A stretch of DNA of 64,000 nt from an uncultured Aeriscardovia sp. (GTDB lineage: Bacteria > Actinomycetota > Actinomycetes > Actinomycetales > Bifidobacteriaceae): positions 124,001 to 188,000 of the forward strand of contig CAIFES010000002.1 in the NCBI GenBank assembly GCA_903789535.1, read 5' to 3'. The notes beneath the pieces were generated by a model, which was not told where the DNA came from, searched no databases, and worked only from the letters and a program-made list of their open reading frames with translations. Below are positions 16,043 to 25,400 of this stretch, piece after piece. Every line of letters starts with the position of its first letter. The first letter of the stretch is position 1. A program made the position numbers and the translations under genes.

Positions 16043-17164
16043 TCACTCCTCGTCCGCGGCGGGCAGCGTCGTGTCGCGGGCGATCACGGAGGCGGTCGTC
16101 ATGAGCGTCGCCGGCGAGGTGACGGTGCCGTCGATCTGCCCGATCAGGCGCGTGACCGCCGTCTCGCTGATCCAGCCGATCTGCGAGTCCACGCTCGTCA
16201 GCGCCGGGTGCAGGTACCGCGCCTCGTAGATATCATCGAAGCCCATCACCTGCACCTGGCCCGGGACCGAGAGGCCGGCGTCCTGCAGGGCTGATACCGC
16301 GCCGATGGCGAGCGAGTCGTTGAGCGCCAGGATCGCATCGAACGGCACACGACCAATCAGCTTCTGCGTGACGACGAACCCGTTGCCGATAGTCCACTCG
16401 TAACCGGTGGTGGGGATGAGGCGCGGATCGAACTCGAGGCCCGCACGATCGGCCTCCTCCATCATGCCGCGCAGACGCAGCTCGGCGTTACCCTCGTCCA
16501 CGAGACGCAGCTGATGGGCGTCGAAATCGTGATGGGCGCCGATCACGGCGATGCGGCGCGCACCACGTCGGACGAGGAACCGCACTGCCTGGGCGCCGTC
16601 CGAGATGTCGTCGGTCTCGATGTGGTCGAGTTTGCCGAACACGTCACGTGAGCCGACCGTCACCACCGGGTAGCTGACGGCAAAATCTTTCGGGCGGAAA
16701 TGCGTGGTCTCGTCGAGGGAGATGATGAGGCCGTCGGAAAGCGAGTCGTTGAAATCGCGCATCAGGGCGCGCGCGTCGGCAGGGGTGTCCGTCGCGTAGG
16801 TGCGGGTGAAGACGGTGTAGCCGTGCTTGCGGGCGGCGTCGATGACCGATTCGGCCAGTTCGGCGAGATACGGATAATTGAGTCCCGGTAGGGCGAGGGT
16901 GAGGTTGTGCGTGCGTCCGCGGCGCAGGTTGCTGGCGGCGGCGTTGCGCTTGTAGCCCAGATCGTTGATGACGCGCTGGACGTTGCGGCGGGTGGCGGGG
17001 GCCATGCGCCCGTCATTGTTGAGCACGTTGGAGGCGGTCTTGACGGAGACCCCGGCCACGCGGGCCACATCCTTGAGCGTGACGCGGCCGTCCTTGCCGG
17101 TGGCCGTCGATGCCGCCCTCATACCTGACCCCGTTCCGGCGTTTCTGCCTGTTCCTCGTGCCAT
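16043..17164 (-). CDS. LacI-family transcriptional regulator
   Basis: A 373-residue repressor-type regulator. The helix-turn-helix and hinge region is VTLKDVARVAGVSVKTASN with NDLGYKRNAAASNLRRGRT. The ligand-binding domain follows, with NDSLAIGAVSALQDAGLSVP and VMGFDDIYEARYLHPALTSV in the C-terminal subdomain. The start at 17164 is chosen for its GGAGGGGGAG site; a later ATG at 17122 is possible and lacks one. The start choice adds a Gly/Ala/Thr-rich N-terminal leader of about 25 residues before the DNA-binding domain. The inducer is probably a sugar. A cluster of ACGAT/ATCGT half-sites in the divergent spacer may be its operator, controlling itself and perhaps the permease gene. Confidence 0.93.
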   Translation of the reverse strand: MARGTGRNAGTGSGMRAASTATGKDGRVTLKDVARVAGVSVKTASNVLNNDGRMAPATRRNVQRVINDLGYKRNAAASNLRRGRTHNLTLALPGLNYPYLAELAESVIDAARKHGYTVFTRTYATDTPADARALMRDFNDSLSDGLIISLDETTHFRPKDFAVSYPVVTVGSRDVFGKLDHIETDDISDGAQAVRFLVRRGARRIAVIGAHHDFDAHQLRLVDEGNAELRLRGMMEEADRAGLEFDPRLIPTTGYEWTIGNGFVVTQKLIGRVPFDAILALNDSLAIGAVSALQDAGLSVPGQVQVMGFDDIYEARYLHPALTSVDSQIGWISETAVTRLIGQIDGTVTSPATLMTTASVIARDTTLPAADEE

Positions 17165-17353
17165 GGCGCCAGCTCCCCCTCCTGCAGGCCATCGGTGATG
17201 ATGGGATTCACCGGGCCGGTCATCCCCGATGACCGCGGTTTCTCCCGGCTGCGGTTTCTCCCGTCCGCAGTCATCGTGTCCCATCCTCCCCGCTGATCCG
17301 TGCCGACGACGTGTGTCGCCGACCGGCGGAGGGGATCCGGATGTCCGTTACCC

Positions 17354-17397
17354 ACGATAGTGATTCAACGATGTATCGTACTGACGATCTTTATCGT
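17354..17397. promoter_or_regulatory. cluster of ACGAT/ATCGT half-sites (candidate LacI-family operator)
   Basis: Two inverted repeats lie close together: ACGAT-GT-ATCGT (17368-17379) and ACGAT-CTTT-ATCGT (17384-17397), with another ACGAT at 17354. They are about 190 bases upstream of the LacI gene and 190 bases upstream of the permease gene. The rest of 17165-17585 shows no gene. Confidence 0.55.
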
Positions 17398-17585
17398 AAC
17401 GCTTTTCTCGACCATATTGAACCAGTCATGCTTCTTTTCCCCACAAATGTATCAGGGATGAATCACACGCCGACCCGATACCTTCACCCTGGCCGATCCG
17501 CATCGCCACATGTCCGAGTCCCACCTCCCGCTGCCGGCACGTCTTCAGTCTGGAGGACTTCCGCGCCCGCGGGCACAATAAGCCT

Positions 17586-19211
17586 ATGACCTCGGACGAG
17601 CAGAAGAATGGGCAGAAGAGCGGGCAGATGACCGTGCAAAAGGTCGCCGAAAAGCAACAGGACGACGGCAGGTCCGGGTCCGGCCTGCGCCATGCCCTGA
17701 CGAACCGGCACATCCAGGTGATCGCCCTGGGCGGCACGCTCGGCACCGGCATCTATTACGGTTCCACCGACTCCATCCGTCTTGCCGGCCCGTCCGTCCT
17801 GCTCGCCTACGTGCTCGGCGCCGCCGCCCTGTTCGTGGTGGTGCGCGCGCTGGCCGAGATGGCTACGCAGGACCCGATGCCGGGTGCCTTCGCCACCTAT
17901 GCCGCAAAATACTGGGGCAGGCGTGCGGGCTTCGTCTCCGGCTGGAATTACTGGATGAACTACATCATGATCTGCATGGTGCAGCTGGCCGTCATCGGCT
18001 CGTTCGTGCGCTATCTGCTGCCGGACGTGCAGGACTGGCAGGCCGCGCTCGGCACGGTCATTCTCGTCGCCGTCGTCAACCTCGTGGGGGTGCGCTTCTT
18101 CGGCGAGGCCGAGTTCTGGCTCTCCATCATCAAGGTGACGGCCGCCGTGGCGATGATCGTCGGCGGGCTTGTGGCCGTCATCCTCGCCCTGCCCGATGCC
18201 TCGGGCGTGCGCGCCTCGTTCTCGCATCTCGTCGACGACGGAGGCTTCTTCCCGCTCGGCCTGTTCTCCGTCTCGCCGCACGGCGGGGCGCAGGGCCTGT
18301 TCTCCTCGTTCGTCGTGGTCATGTTCGGTTTCGGCGGCCTCGAGCTCGTCGCCCTCACCGCCGGCGAGGCGCAGGAGCCGGAGAAGACGATCCCCAAGGC
18401 TTCCAACGCCGTGATGGCCGAGGTGACCGCGCTCTATATCGGCTCGATGGCCGTCATCCTCGCCGTCATCCCCTGGCGCCGCGTCGGAAAGCCCGGCCCG
18501 GACGGCAACGTGATCAGCCCGTTCGTGCAGATCTTCGACTCGCTCGGCTTCCGTTTCGCCGCGCTGCTGCTCGACATCGTCTGCCTCATCGCCGTGCTGT
18601 CCGTCTACAACTCCGGCATCTACTCCAACTCACGCATGCTGCACACGCTCGCACGGCAGGGCTCGGCCCCGCGCTGGCTGGGCAGGACCGCCAAAAACGG
18701 CGTGCCCGTGCGGGCAGTCATCGTCTCGTGCGTGATGACCGGCCTGACGGTGCTGCTCGTGTGGGCGATGCCGGACGGGGCGTTCACCACGCTCATGTCC
18801 ATCTCGATGGACGCCGCGTTCGCCAACTGGGTGATGATCCTCATCACCGAGATCCTCTTCCGTCGCAAATGGACGGCCGCCCACCCTGGCGAGAAGCTCA
18901 TCTGCCCCGTCCCCGCGGCACGGCTGTCCCGCGCGTTCGCCTTCGCCTTCTTCGGCTTCTGCTACGTGCTCATGTGGTTCATGCCCGGCTACCGGCTCGC
19001 GGCGGTCCTCCTGCCCATCTGGATCGGCGTGCTGTGCCTGGCCGCCTGGGTGCATACTCGCCGTGACCGGCTCGAGGCGGTGCCGGAGGCGGTGGCCGGC
19101 GAGATCGACGATCAGACCGGGGAACAGGAACAGACCGCCGGGAGCATGGCAGGTCAGGCCCACAAACAGCAGGCCGTAGGAAAGCAGGCCGTCAAAAAGA
19201 CAGCGGACTGA
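17586..19211 (+). CDS. amino-acid permease (APC superfamily, AAT family)
   Basis: A 541-residue transporter with about 12 membrane helices that should import an amino acid with protons. The first helix region is IQVIALGGTLGTGIYYGST, the substrate-binding GTG motif of this family. The segments VRALAEMATQDPMPGAFATY and FGGLELVALTAGEAQEPEKT (helix 6 and following loop) are also typical. Hydrophilic Q/K/T-rich extensions lie at both termini (residues 1-30 and about 500-541). There is no ribosome site before the ATG, but a CACAAT hexamer lies six bases upstream, so the transcript may be leaderless. The cargo amino acid cannot be predicted. The convergent permease gene ends four bases away. Confidence 0.9.
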   Translation: MTSDEQKNGQKSGQMTVQKVAEKQQDDGRSGSGLRHALTNRHIQVIALGGTLGTGIYYGSTDSIRLAGPSVLLAYVLGAAALFVVVRALAEMATQDPMPGAFATYAAKYWGRRAGFVSGWNYWMNYIMICMVQLAVIGSFVRYLLPDVQDWQAALGTVILVAVVNLVGVRFFGEAEFWLSIIKVTAAVAMIVGGLVAVILALPDASGVRASFSHLVDDGGFFPLGLFSVSPHGGAQGLFSSFVVVMFGFGGLELVALTAGEAQEPEKTIPKASNAVMAEVTALYIGSMAVILAVIPWRRVGKPGPDGNVISPFVQIFDSLGFRFAALLLDIVCLIAVLSVYNSGIYSNSRMLHTLARQGSAPRWLGRTAKNGVPVRAVIVSCVMTGLTVLLVWAMPDGAFTTLMSISMDAAFANWVMILITEILFRRKWTAAHPGEKLICPVPAARLSRAFAFAFFGFCYVLMWFMPGYRLAAVLLPIWIGVLCLAAWVHTRRDRLEAVPEAVAGEIDDQTGEQEQTAGSMAGQAHKQQAVGKQAVKKTAD

Positions 19212-19214
19212 GAC

Positions 19215-20963
19215 TTACTTCTCTTCTTCCGCCCGCCCATTATCTGCCGCCTGCGTGGCATTCGTCCCGGCAGCATTCGTCCCGGCACTGGCTGTCTTGC
19301 CGGCATCGGAGGCCTGCTCGGCGCTGGCGTGCAGATCCTGCCGGAACTGCTCATGCACGAGCGCCTCCCTCGCCTGCCGCTCCTCGTCCTTTCTGCCCAG
19401 GTGACGGCAGACGAGTCCGAACACCACCAGCCAGGCGAGACCGAGAACCGCCGGCAGCAGCGTGGAACGGTCGGCGAACATCGCCACATAGACGAACACG
19501 AACAGGGCGATGACGACCACATCCCACACACGGTAGCCGCGCAGTACGAAACCGTCCGGGCGGAAATCAGCGCTGGAACGGTACTTCCAGTGGGCCGCCA
19601 TCGTCAGCATGTAGACGAACAGCAGCACGGCCGAAGCGGTGGCGGAGAAGAGCGTGAACAGGTCGGAGACGCCCGGCAGCAGGCCGATCATCGGCACCAC
19701 GAGGATCACCAGCGCGGAGAAGATGATGGCGGCGGACGGCACGGAGGTGCGCGAGACGCGGCGCATCGGCCGCAGCAGGCGCGAGTCCGAGTCGAGCGCG
19801 GCCTGGTAGAGCTGGCGGCCCGAGGAGTACAGCAGCGAGCTGAGCGAGGAGGCCGCTGCCGTGATGACCACGAAGAACACGAGCGCCGACGCCCAGCGGA
19901 TACCGGCGAACTCGAAGACCATCACGAACGGCGAGGCGTAGGAGCCGTCCGGGCCCGGTTTGAACGACGTCCACGGCACGATCGCCATGATGGCCGTCAG
20001 CGAGAGCACGTAGAGCAGGATGGAGCGGCGCATGAGCTGGTTGATGGCGCCGGGGATGACTGTGCGCGGCTCGGAGGTCTCCGAGATGGTCACGCCGATC
20101 AGCTCGAGGAGCGTGTAGGCGAAGAACACCATCTGCAGCCCGGAGAGGAAGGCGCCCATCCCGCTCGGCGCGAGCGAGAATCCGCCGATCGCCAGGTTGG
20201 AAAGACTGGCCTTCCCGGCCGGCGAGCGCACCCCTCCCACGCTGACGGAAGGGTACTGGAAGCCGGTGATGACCATGACGGCGCCGGTGACGATGATGCC
20301 GATGATGAGCAGGATCTTGATGAGCGAGAACCAGAACTCTGTCTCGCCGAACACCTCGGCGCTGATGAGGTTGACGGCCAGCAGCAGGGCGAGCGTGACG
20401 ATCTGGATGAGCCAGCCCCATCGCGAGATGTCCATGCCGAACAGGGCGAAGAACTGGACGAAATACTGGGAGACGGCGGTCAGCTGGGTCATGCCGATGA
20501 GCAGCAGCACGATCCAGTAGCTCCATGTGGAAAAGCGCCCCCAGCCGGGGCCGAGATAGCGGCCGATGAAGCTGATGAACGTGTGCTGGTCAGGGTCCAT
20601 CCACAGCATCTCACCGATGGCCCGCATGAACAGGAACATGACCAGGCCGATGAGCAGGTATTGGAGGATGACCGACGGGCCGCCCTGGGAGATGGACTTG
20701 CCTGAGCCGAGGAACAGGCCGGTGCCGATGCAGCCGCCGAGGGCGATGAACTGGATGTGCCGGCTTGTCAGGCTGCGCTCCAGGCCCTTGCCGCCGTGTG
20801 CGCCCTGTGCTCCGGACGTCCCCTGCGCGCGCTGTGCGCCCCGTGACCCGGACGCACTGTTCGTTCCCGCCGCACCGGACGCCGCCTCGGTCTGCGGGAG
20901 CGCTGATCCGGCCGTCGATCCGGCTGTTTTCTGTCCAGCGGCATCCCCACCCGAGCGAGACAT
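19215..20963 (-). CDS. amino-acid permease (APC superfamily, AAT family)
   Basis: A 582-residue transporter with about 12 membrane segments. It has the AAT signature IALGGCIGTGLFLGSG in helix 1, the loop AIGEMLWMDPDQHTFISFI, and VTISETSEPRTVIPGAINQL after helix 6. The first 45 residues are a low-complexity A/G/S/Q leader, and the last 60 are charged and Ala/Thr-rich (AGTNAAGTNATQAAD). The ATG at 20963 has GGAAGGGGAA seven bases upstream; a GTG 24 bases earlier is less likely. It resembles the permease at 36091 more than the adjacent convergent one. In that group D-serine/D-alanine/glycine and asparagine carriers are common, but the substrate here is unknown. Confidence 0.9.
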   Translation of the reverse strand: MSRSGGDAAGQKTAGSTAGSALPQTEAASGAAGTNSASGSRGAQRAQGTSGAQGAHGGKGLERSLTSRHIQFIALGGCIGTGLFLGSGKSISQGGPSVILQYLLIGLVMFLFMRAIGEMLWMDPDQHTFISFIGRYLGPGWGRFSTWSYWIVLLLIGMTQLTAVSQYFVQFFALFGMDISRWGWLIQIVTLALLLAVNLISAEVFGETEFWFSLIKILLIIGIIVTGAVMVITGFQYPSVSVGGVRSPAGKASLSNLAIGGFSLAPSGMGAFLSGLQMVFFAYTLLELIGVTISETSEPRTVIPGAINQLMRRSILLYVLSLTAIMAIVPWTSFKPGPDGSYASPFVMVFEFAGIRWASALVFFVVITAAASSLSSLLYSSGRQLYQAALDSDSRLLRPMRRVSRTSVPSAAIIFSALVILVVPMIGLLPGVSDLFTLFSATASAVLLFVYMLTMAAHWKYRSSADFRPDGFVLRGYRVWDVVVIALFVFVYVAMFADRSTLLPAVLGLAWLVVFGLVCRHLGRKDEERQAREALVHEQFRQDLHASAEQASDAGKTASAGTNAAGTNATQAADNGRAEEEK

Positions 20964-21007
20964 AGTCGATTCCCCTTCCGTACGCACGAAGAATCGATTT
21001 TACAGGC

Positions 21008-21105
21008 GGGCACGGGCAGACGCGGTACCCGGCACCTGGCCGAGCACAGTGCCCGGAATCCCGATCCGGGCAGAGTCCCGGAATGCCCCGGGCACGGGCA
21101 GACGC
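21008..21105. repeat. 16-bp direct repeat flanking CCCGGAAT repeats
   Basis: GGGCACGGGCAGACGC occurs at 21008 and again at 21090. CCCGGAAT occurs twice between them. The block lies between the permease start and the GH78 stop, both on the minus strand. Confidence 0.6.
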
Positions 21106-21113
21106 CCTGCGGC

Positions 21114-24100
21114 TCAGCGCGGGACGGACGTCGCGGCCTCGTAGTCGTAGACATGCCGTCCCGGGCCGAGGCGGCGCGGCGTCTCCTCGCCCGAGCAGGG
21201 AAGGAGCAGGTCGGCGGTCGCGTCAAACGGGACGATGACCTCCACATGGATCTTGTCCCCGTCGCCGATCTTCCAGGCGAGATGCCACACGCCGCCCGGG
21301 GCGCGGTAATCCGCGCTGAGCGAGCCGAGACGGCGGCTGATGTGCGGCACGAGCCGCGGATGGGCGGGCGCCCCGTCGAACCCGGCGCCACGGCGCGGGA
21401 ACCATTCCGCCACGCAGCCGGGCCAGCAATGATTGAGACTGTTCATGCTGCCGAGCGGGTCCGAGGGGTCGTCGCGCAGACGCCCGTCGGGGCGCAGGCT
21501 GTCCCAGCGCTCCCAGATGCTCGTGGCCCCCAGTCCGACCGCCGCCATCGGGCCAGGGTAACGCTCATCGAGCAGCAGGTCGAGGAACGTGCCGTCCATA
21601 TCCGCCCGGCTGAGCGCCTCCACGAGCAGGCCCGTGCCGATGAACCCGGTCGTCAGCCTGCCGTCGCTCTTTTCCAGCAGCCGGCGCAGCAAGGCGGCGT
21701 TGCCGTCCCGGTCACCCAGGCCGAGGGCGAGCGCGAGGATCGCCCCCGTCTGTGTGCGGGCGGTGCAGACGCCGTCGGCGTCGAAGAAATCACGCAGGAT
21801 GCGGGCGCGGACCTGCTGCGCCATGGCGGCGTAGGCACCCTCGTCAGTCTGGTTGCGCAGGACCCGCGCCGCGCGGGAGAGCAGCGTGGCGCTGAGATAC
21901 CAGTAAGCGTCGGCGATGAGACCGACCGGGGTCGCCCCGCGCACGCCCGCTGCCCCCGGTGCGCCGTCGAGGGCGAGCCAGTCGCCGAAGTGGAAGTGCG
22001 AGCGCCATGCCTTCGGGCCGTCGGGATCGGCCGGGTTCGCGCCGGCAGCATTGTTTGCCGCACTGCCCGCACCAGCAGCGTTGTTCCCACCAGCCGTACC
22101 GGCAGTGTTCTTCGCACCAGCCGCGCCAGCCGCGTCCGTGCGGGCGACCCAGTCCACCCAGTCCTTCATCAGCGGGTACGACTGGGCGAGCAACGTCTCG
22201 TCGCCGGTGAAACGGTACAGATCCCACGGCAGCAGCACTGCGGCGTCCGACCATCCGGCCGAGGCGAGGCGGCTGAGACGATCCCCGCGGGCGGGAATGA
22301 TGACCGGGACCATCCCGTGGTCACGCTCCTGCTCGGCGCGCATGTCGAACAGGTATTTGCGGTAGAACGCCGTGGCATCGGACCCGTACAGCGCGGTGGG
22401 GGCGAACACCTGCGCGTCGCCCGTGCGCCCGAGCCGCTCGTCGCGCTGCGGGCTGTCGGTGGGCGTGTCCATGAAGTTCGACCGCCTGCTCCACTCCACA
22501 TTGCGCAGGAACCGGTTGACCCGGTCATTGCCGGTCGTGACCTGTCCGACCCGGCCCATGCGCGAGGTGAGCGCGAGGCCGGTGAAGTCCTCCGGATTGA
22601 TGACCGCGGTCAGATCCGTGCCGTCGGCGGCCGTGGCCTCCACCTGCACGTAGCGGTAGCCGTAATAGGTGAACAGTGGCTCGATCCGCTTTTCCTGACC
22701 GTCGGAGACGTAGTCATAGCGCTGCCGCGCGGTGCGCAGAGTGCGAGTGTCAAGCTCGCCGTCCTCCAGATGCTCGGCGAACCGCAGGCTCAGACGTGCC
22801 CCCTCGGGCAGACGGCTGGTCAGGCGGAAGACGCCGGCAAAATTCTGACCGAGGTCAAAAATGCGTTTCCCCGAAGGGCTCGTCAGACTGCGAACGACCG
22901 GCAGCTCCTCGCACACGGTGACGGCCGGGCTGAGGCGGTCGTACAGGAGGGCATGGTTGTGCTGGTCGACCACCGCGTCCACGGCCGGCACGTCAGGCAG
23001 GGTGTCATCACGGGACTCGCCGTCGTAGATGGAGGAGGAGGTGATGTGCGAGCGCGTCACCTGCCAGTTATGGTTGGTGCCGATCACCTGATGCGAGCCG
23101 TCCTTGTACCAGATGTGGACCTCGGCGATGAGGTCCCAGGGCCGCTCGCGCGGGTCGGGAGCGGGGTCGGTCAGTACGCGCCCGCGATACCAGCCGTTGC
23201 CCAGCAGCAGCGAGATGACAGGCTGGTACCCGTCGTGCTGATCGGCATCGGCTGAGCCGTCATCCGGCGAATCGGCGATCGGGATGTCGTCGAGGGAACC
23301 GAGAACCGGGTCAGTCTCCGGGGACAGACCGCCGTTGGCCGCATGACCGCGTGCATGACCTGTTCTCGTTTCATGACTCTGTTCATGACCCGTTCTCTTT
23401 TTCAGAGCGTCGGTGATGTCGTAGGTCATCGTCTGCAGCCAGGCGTCCGTGTCGAAATCGCCCGGGTCGAGACGACCCTGACCGTGGTCCGCGTCGACCG
23501 GCCGGCCGTCAACAAACAGCCGCATCAGCCCGAGACCGCACGCGTACACGCGCGCACGGTCGATCTGGTCGGCATCCTGCTGCAGCGCGAGACGGCGCGA
23601 GAAGACGGGGTGACGGGACTGCTGCGGGTCATCCTGGCCGGTGGTGATCCAGTCGGCCACCCACTCGTCCTCCATCACGCCCGTCTCGAACCATGTGGGC
23701 TGCGAGGAGACGAGCCGGCCCGTGTCCGTGCGCACCTGTACGCGCCACCAGTAGCGGCAGCGCCACTCGAGCGTCAGACCCAGCGGCGTGGACCGCGGGT
23801 CGAGGCCGGTCTGCCAGCCGGAGTCATAGAGCAGGGCGTCGGCAGCATCAGCATCACTCGCACTGTTGTCAGTGGATCCGGGTGTCGCTCTACCCGTCTG
23901 TTCTGCCTGACCGCGGTCACCATCAGCTTCGTCGGTATCAGCGGTGTCGTCACCACCCGTCGCGGCGAGCAGGTCCTCCCTCGTGCGTGCCACGGTGATC
24001 CTCGCCTGTGCCGTCTTCGTGCCGTCGCCCGGCTCCAGCCCGTCATAGCGCCACGAAAGCCGCGGGTCATCAAGGGTGTGACCGAGCGGGGTGGTCAGAT

Positions 24101-24128
24101 GATTGATCTGCAGATCGACGATTTTCAT
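21114..24128 (-). CDS. alpha-L-rhamnosidase (GH78)
   Basis: A 1004-residue rhamnosidase that releases L-rhamnose from plant glycosides such as rutin. There is no signal peptide, so it is cytosolic. The N-terminal beta domains open with LTTPLGHTLDDPRLSWRY. The catalytic (alpha/alpha)6 domain carries TDSPQRDERLGRTGDAQVF, whose Glu in RDER is the expected acid, and TSIWERWDSLRPDG, whose Glu is the expected base. The position usually occupied by Trp in ERxGW is Arg here. Three low-complexity inserts are present: D/T/S-rich near residues 55-95, H/T/G-rich near 255-270, and A/G/N-rich near 665-705. The ATG overlaps the TGA of the upstream AAA-ATPase gene by four bases, with GAGGAGG upstream, so the two are translationally coupled. 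Confidence 0.93.
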   Translation of the reverse strand: MKIVDLQINHLTTPLGHTLDDPRLSWRYDGLEPGDGTKTAQARITVARTREDLLAATGGDDTADTDEADGDRGQAEQTGRATPGSTDNSASDADAADALLYDSGWQTGLDPRSTPLGLTLEWRCRYWWRVQVRTDTGRLVSSQPTWFETGVMEDEWVADWITTGQDDPQQSRHPVFSRRLALQQDADQIDRARVYACGLGLMRLFVDGRPVDADHGQGRLDPGDFDTDAWLQTMTYDITDALKKRTGHEQSHETRTGHARGHAANGGLSPETDPVLGSLDDIPIADSPDDGSADADQHDGYQPVISLLLGNGWYRGRVLTDPAPDPRERPWDLIAEVHIWYKDGSHQVIGTNHNWQVTRSHITSSSIYDGESRDDTLPDVPAVDAVVDQHNHALLYDRLSPAVTVCEELPVVRSLTSPSGKRIFDLGQNFAGVFRLTSRLPEGARLSLRFAEHLEDGELDTRTLRTARQRYDYVSDGQEKRIEPLFTYYGYRYVQVEATAADGTDLTAVINPEDFTGLALTSRMGRVGQVTTGNDRVNRFLRNVEWSRRSNFMDTPTDSPQRDERLGRTGDAQVFAPTALYGSDATAFYRKYLFDMRAEQERDHGMVPVIIPARGDRLSRLASAGWSDAAVLLPWDLYRFTGDETLLAQSYPLMKDWVDWVARTDAAGAAGAKNTAGTAGGNNAAGAGSAANNAAGANPADPDGPKAWRSHFHFGDWLALDGAPGAAGVRGATPVGLIADAYWYLSATLLSRAARVLRNQTDEGAYAAMAQQVRARILRDFFDADGVCTARTQTGAILALALGLGDRDGNAALLRRLLEKSDGRLTTGFIGTGLLVEALSRADMDGTFLDLLLDERYPGPMAAVGLGATSIWERWDSLRPDGRLRDDPSDPLGSMNSLNHCWPGCVAEWFPRRGAGFDGAPAHPRLVPHISRRLGSLSADYRAPGGVWHLAWKIGDGDKIHVEVIVPFDATADLLLPCSGEETPRRLGPGRHVYDYEAATSVPR

Positions 24129-25303
24129 GCCGTCCTCCTCACACTTTTTCCTGTCAGCCAGTCCGCCGCCGTCTCGACGCGGGCGACAGGCGTGGTGAAG
24201 CTCGATTCCACGCGCGAGACGACGTATCGCCCATCGGCCGCCACGTCAAAACGCTCGCCCACGCTTGAGAGATGTTGCGCGAACCGGTTGTGGTACGTCT
24301 GTCCGGATTTGATCTCGATCAGCCGCAGATGCGAGGAATCCACCTGTTCGACGAGATCCACCTCCGTCCCCTGTTTGTCGCGATAGAACGACAGCGGGGG
24401 CGTCTGACCCTGATTGAGATACATTTTCGCCGTCTCGGAAACGATCAAATTCTCGAAGACCTGGCCGAGCAGCGGGCTGGTCAGCAAATCCTCCTTCGTG
24501 CGGATGCCCAGCAGATAGCACAGCAGCCCAGAATCGTAAAAATACAGTTTCGGCGTCTTGATGAGCGTCTTGACCTTGTTGGAGAAGAATGGCGGCAGCT
24601 CGAAAAGCACGTAGCTCGCCTCCAGGATGGAGATCCAGTCCTTGATAGTCCGATAATCGACGCCCGCATCCTTGGCGAGGTGCGAGTAGTTGACGAGATT
24701 TCCGGCGGACAGGGCGCACAGACGCACGACGCGCTCAAAGTCCGTCAGCCGGCGCACATCGAGGGAACCTTCCACATCCCTGTGGAGGTAGGTGTCCAGA
24801 TAACTGGAGAAGAAGATCTGTTCAGGCATGTCCTCGTCGTACAGGCGCGGGAAGCCGCCACGGAACATGAACTCCTCGATGCTCGGGGATGAATCGGCGT
24901 TCTGCGCCTCGGCGAATGACAACGGCAGCAGCCGCAACAGGCCCACACGCCCGGCGAGCGATTGGTGGATGCTTTTGAGCATCAGAAAGTTCTGCGAACC
25001 CGAGAGAATGTACTGCCCGTTCGTACTGCGTTCGTCTGAGACGACCTGGATCATCGAAAACAGATCGGGCACATATTGTGCCTCGTCAAGGATGAGGTGA
25101 TCGCCCCGGTTGCGGATGAATCCGACCGGATCGTCTGCGGCGGCACGACGAATCTGCGGATCCTCAAGATTGAGATAGTCGTAATCAGGGAAGATCGAAC
25201 GCACGAGGGTCGATTTGCCGCTCTGCCGCGGCCCGGTGACCGAGACGACCGGGAACCACGACGCCATTTTCTGCGTCAGACCCGCCAATGTCCGTGGGAT
25301 CAT
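24125..25303 (-). CDS. AAA_14/DUF4143 ATPase (copy 1)
   Basis: A 392-residue ATPase of the AAA_14 plus DUF4143 family, whose function is not established. Walker A is GPRQSGKST (about residues 23-31), Walker B is HLILDEAQ, and sensor region ILSGSQNFLML follows. The DUF4143 half ends with a restriction-nuclease-like core: GTEVDLVEQ and LIEIKSG supply an E-D-ExK pattern. Whether it cuts DNA is unknown. It is a paralogue of the gene at 26033; Walker A, the ESG-like GSQNFLxLKxIxQSLAGRVGLL stretch and the C-terminal motif match. The stop overlaps the GH78 start. Upstream DNA holds repeats with a 23-bp period. Confidence 0.88.
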   Translation of the reverse strand: MIPRTLAGLTQKMASWFPVVSVTGPRQSGKSTLVRSIFPDYDYLNLEDPQIRRAAADDPVGFIRNRGDHLILDEAQYVPDLFSMIQVVSDERSTNGQYILSGSQNFLMLKSIHQSLAGRVGLLRLLPLSFAEAQNADSSPSIEEFMFRGGFPRLYDEDMPEQIFFSSYLDTYLHRDVEGSLDVRRLTDFERVVRLCALSAGNLVNYSHLAKDAGVDYRTIKDWISILEASYVLFELPPFFSNKVKTLIKTPKLYFYDSGLLCYLLGIRTKEDLLTSPLLGQVFENLIVSETAKMYLNQGQTPPLSFYRDKQGTEVDLVEQVDSSHLRLIEIKSGQTYHNRFAQHLSSVGERFDVAADGRYVVSRVESSFTTPVARVETAADWLTGKSVRRTA

Positions 25304-25400
25304 CGCATTCCTTCCCCCACTGCTTCGCTCGGCTGCTCGGCAGTTTTATGCCATGTCGCCTGGAAGCACAGCGGCAATCGAACTCCTCCAAATATACCAA

